From Chimonanthus salicifolius (lineage: Eukaryota > Streptophyta > Magnoliopsida > Laurales > Calycanthaceae): DNA of 64,000 nt. Both the position numbers and the translations under genes were made by a program. The notes under the pieces were generated by a model that saw only the letters and a program-made list of their open reading frames with translations, had not been told where the DNA came from and ran no database searches. Position 1 is the stretch's first letter. Each line of letters starts with the position of its first letter. This document shows, piece after piece, positions 61,148 through 64,000 of the stretch. The stretch covers positions 92,197,383-92,261,382 of the forward strand of contig CM023532.1 of NCBI GenBank assembly GCA_013350335.1. Reading direction: 5' to 3'.

Positions 61148-63254
61148 TCTAACGCCCCGCCCTTTTTCACTCGCTTTCTTCTACGAAAATCAGAGTCTAT
61201 TTTTTTTTTATATAACAGAGTAGTTATAGAGAGCGGGACGTCACGACACGAGATAAGTCCGAACTTCTTAAGTCCGACCCTTAACTGGCCAACCCTATGC
61301 GTGCATGGACTAAGTCCATGAAAACAGTTCACAAATAACAATATCAACATGCGGAATAACATCATAACTGTGGAATCATAACATGCGGAATAATAATAGA
61401 ATCAAGTTCTATTCCATTCAGATAGCAAAGTACGTTAAGTCCTTAATCATAATTAACATGTCATAATTATCCAAATAAACATCCAACCATGTAAGTTATT
61501 ACATGCCCGAAAACTAGTTACTCAAATACATGTCCATAAGTAACTTTATTCAAAATAAAACTAAATCATCCAAGCTCCTATGCCTGGCCCTCCTTGCGTT
61601 CATCGTTCCCCTGCTTTCCTGTGTCATCCAGTAGGGTAGAAGTAAGGCGTTAGAACAATGCACCCAGTAGGTATTCCGATTAGGGCTAACACATGGTTAG
61701 TACAAAACATATATAATATCATAATGTCCAAAACCATATAAAATGATGCCATGCAATGATGACAAATGCAATGAGTCACACCCATCATATGTACATAAAA
61801 GTACCCACCACATAGGTCTTTTGGACGCCCCGACGGAGTGTGGACCCTCCGGTTTCTTCCTGATGGAAAAGCACATCAAGGTATCCCACATAGGTTTTTC
61901 GGACGCCCTGATGGAGTGTGGCCCCTCCGGTTACAAATCCTTCACCCCCATGCCATGTATGAGATGCCAATGAAACACATGCTATTTTATAGCATAAACA
62001 TAGCATTTAAAATCACCTTTTGAAACATATCCAACACATGCTATTTTATACAAATAAACATAGCATTTAAAATTCACATTTTAAAACATATCCTTTGCAA
62101 TATAAATTCATTAAAATAAGATAAAACATTGTACATTCAACCCATGGTTTCAAAGAGGTGGAATCCTACCAAAGACCGCTAATGTGTCCTTGCATCTTTC
62201 GTTCGGTAACCGCTCACGATCGTAAACACCTTGTGAGGTCCCATTACGTTATAATATATCAATCAATTAAAACATGTCCCGTTTGATTTACAATATTTTA
62301 AGTCCATAAGCCAATCCCCATGGGGTTCGCAATCCTCCTTCTAAAAAAATTATTAAACATTAACATTCATCCCTTAATTTTATTCCACAGTCTCCATTTA
62401 ATCCCTTCAAAACATTGGTATTCCTTCCATGGTTTCCAAGATCTAAATTCATGAACATAAATCCATAATTGATTATGGGGTTCGGCCATACTCCATGGCC
62501 GAGCCCATGGTCTAAGGATCTTCACAAAAATCATCCATTAAAACCCTTTTAACATCATCATATTATTCCATGGTTTTTATCATTCAAACCTCCATTAAAT
62601 AACCCATGTCCTTCCATAATTAAACCCTAGTGGGGTTCGGCCATACACCATGGCCGAACCTCACCCATAGAGTCAATCCAACATTTTCTATTAAATCAAT
62701 TAAAATCCAACAACCATACCAAAACAACTCCATAAATGATCCCTTAACCGTGACATAAAAATCCTAAGTCCACCAAATAATTTTCCATGGGATTCGGCCA
62801 TGCCACATGACCGAACCCATGGTCCATAGTTCTTCTTCATTTAAATTACAATATTGCCATTCATGGCTAACATTCCATAACTAATCCTTCCATTCATTAA
62901 CAATTGGCTAGGTTCATGTTTGATCCACAATATAGGTCCATAATATTGGTTCATGGGGTTCGGCCATACACTATGGCCAAACCCATGATATCATGGTTCC
63001 ATCCTCCTCCTTAATTTATTTAACAATTATAAATCCAAAATTAGAAAATTTCCAAATTCATCATCCATCCTTCCATAATTAGAAATTTCCCAAATTTAGG
63101 ATCCATCCTTCCATAATTAGAAAGTTTCCAAATTTAGCATCCATTCTTCCATTCTTCTTCCATGGGGTTTAGCCATACACCATGGCCGAACCCTATGGTT
63201 CTTTTATTTTAAACAAAATTTATAAAATACTAACCGGTTCCGATTAATTCTTGC
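61148..63254 (-). mobile_element. LTR L10, left part (CGCCC family)
   Basis: The plus strand begins TCTAACGCCCCGCCC (TGT changed to TCT). It follows L7: AAATCAGAGTCTATTTTTTT, then GCGGGACGTCACGACACGAG, the U5 hairpin (61257-61277), the minisatellite (61809-61933), and five hairpin motifs (62477-63205). It is cut at 63254 by L11, which inserted in the opposite direction. An inserted run of CATAATTAGAAATTTCC-like repeats lies at 63035-63150. Confidence 0.88.
61809..61933 (+). repeat. About 78-bp minisatellite, 1.6 copies
   Basis: Two head-to-tail units with ACATAGGT, CGGAGTGTGG and CCTCCGGTT, at the same LTR position and with the same unit as in L7. Confidence 0.85.
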
Positions 63255-63432
63255 TGTAATGACCCAAAATTTGTGAATCAGTATATCTGTGGTTATTATT
63301 TATTTTAATGATGGAAATTGAGAATTTTAATGGAATAAATGTTAAGTGAATCAAAATTTGGGCAGAGGCCCAAGTATGGTCCAATGGACCATGGATTGGA
63401 TGAAATTCATTTAATGGGTCAATAATGATTAA
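63255..63432 (+). mobile_element. LTR L11 start (CGCCC family)
   Basis: It begins TGTAATGACCCAAAATTTG and continues with words matching L12 (TGTGGTTATT, TGGACCATGGATTGGAT). Only 178 bases are seen before L12 starts inside it. The preceding CTTGC may be a TSD, but the other end is outside the window. Confidence 0.8.
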
Positions 63433-64000
63433 TGTAATGGCCCGGAATTTGTAAATCAAAATATATGTGGTTATTGTTCATTTTAATGGTGGAAATTGGA
63501 AATCTAATGGAATAGAGGGTAAATGGATCAAGATATGGACAAAGGCCCAACTAGGGCCCAATGGACTATGGATTGGATTTAAGTTTACTTAAAGGGTCAA
63601 AGATGGTCAAATGGGCCAAGGATGGTCAAATTGGGCCCAATACCCAATTGGGACCCAATGGATCAAGATGATGTAAGCTTTAAGGTAAATGGGTAAGATG
63701 GAAATGTAATTGGGCCATGGGCCCAATGATGATCCATTTAGAATGAATTCAATGAAATTTAAATCACCTAAGTTAATTTAGAATTAAACCAAGGTGATGT
63801 GGCCAAGTGGGACCCTCCTCCACCTCACCAAGTGAGGTGGCGTGTGGACCCAAGGGTTGGTGGGGCCGACCACCATGGTGGAATTAGTCAATTATGGGTG
63901 GAAGTATGAAGGAAATTTAAAGAGGTAGAATTAGGGTAAGTGGAAATAAATTAACCTAAATTAATAATTTAATTAATCAAGTGATTAAGTTAAGCAAATG
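63433..64000 (+). mobile_element. LTR L12 start, nested in L11
   Basis: It begins TGTAATGGCCCGGAATTTG, the inverse of the L6 end (GGGGCCATTACA), and repeats the L11 start base for base with some changes. U3 words include GGGCCCAATACCCAATTGGG (63632) and AAGTGAGGTGG (63829). It runs off the window, so TSD ATTAA (63428-63432) cannot be confirmed. Confidence 0.85.

Overview
The window is plant nuclear DNA from a large, repeat-rich angiosperm genome. Evidence for this is the plant-specific Ty3/gypsy Athila lineage with a tRNA-Asp primer site, Tekay/Del-like gypsy elements with a tRNA-iMet primer site, a SIRE/Maximus-like Copia fragment, kilobase-scale LTRs, and microsatellites. I found no host gene, tRNA, rRNA or bacterial-type feature. 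Almost every base can be placed in a nested stack of LTR retrotransposons. I cannot name a genus from sequence alone.

Layout. 1-1045: end of an LTR with TGTAACGACCC-type termini. 1046-5423: decayed Athila gag/protease split by a solo Athila-type LTR (2292-5027, TSD CAAGG). 5424-6838: minus-strand Tekay-like gag, leader and primer site, leading into LTR L1. 6839-22404: a stack of long LTRs of one family (here called the CGCCC family; termini TGTAACGCCCC on one side and GGGGTGTTACA on the other). L1 is interrupted by solo L2 (7300-10983, TSD AAATC) and by L3. L3 is interrupted by solo L4 (14400-17971, TSD CCATT) and solo L5 (18310-22117, TSD GTGAT). L3 is the 3' LTR of a minus-strand Tekay-like element whose pol end is 22405-22596.

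22597-41980: the best preserved element, a plus-strand Athila: 5' LTR, tRNA-Asp primer site, leader, gag, protease, RT, RNase H, integrase, 3' untranslated region, polypurine tract and first part of the 3' LTR. It carries solo L6 in gag (27502-31235, TSD AACCT) and solo L7 in RT (33393-36531, near-TSD AATGA/AATGC). Several in-frame stops, frameshifts and an altered RT catalytic box show it is dead. Its integrase/RNase H part still has a 550-codon ORF.

41981-48540: a minus-strand element with a ~4.8 kb LTR full of tandem repeats, then decayed RNase H/integrase. 48541-50826: truncated CGCCC-family LTR (L8) with a 630 bp AT/ATAC microsatellite. 50827-57229: internal sequence on the minus strand with an unrecognised ~160-codon reading frame, split by solo L9 (52019-55876, TSD GTTTT). 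57230-~59518: minus-strand SIRE-like gag start, primer site and LTR. ~59519-61147: Athila-like LTR and leader. 61148-64000: L10, with two same-family LTRs (L11, L12) nested in it in the opposite direction.

There are no cooperating host genes. The more unusual structure lies inside the long LTRs: a repeated near-perfect hairpin (GGGTTCGGCCAT...ATGGCCGAACCC) every 100-250 bp, a minisatellite at one fixed LTR position with a different unit in each subfamily, a 73-bp satellite whose units fold into 17-bp-arm hairpins, and a tandem duplication spanning the Athila polypurine tract and LTR start.
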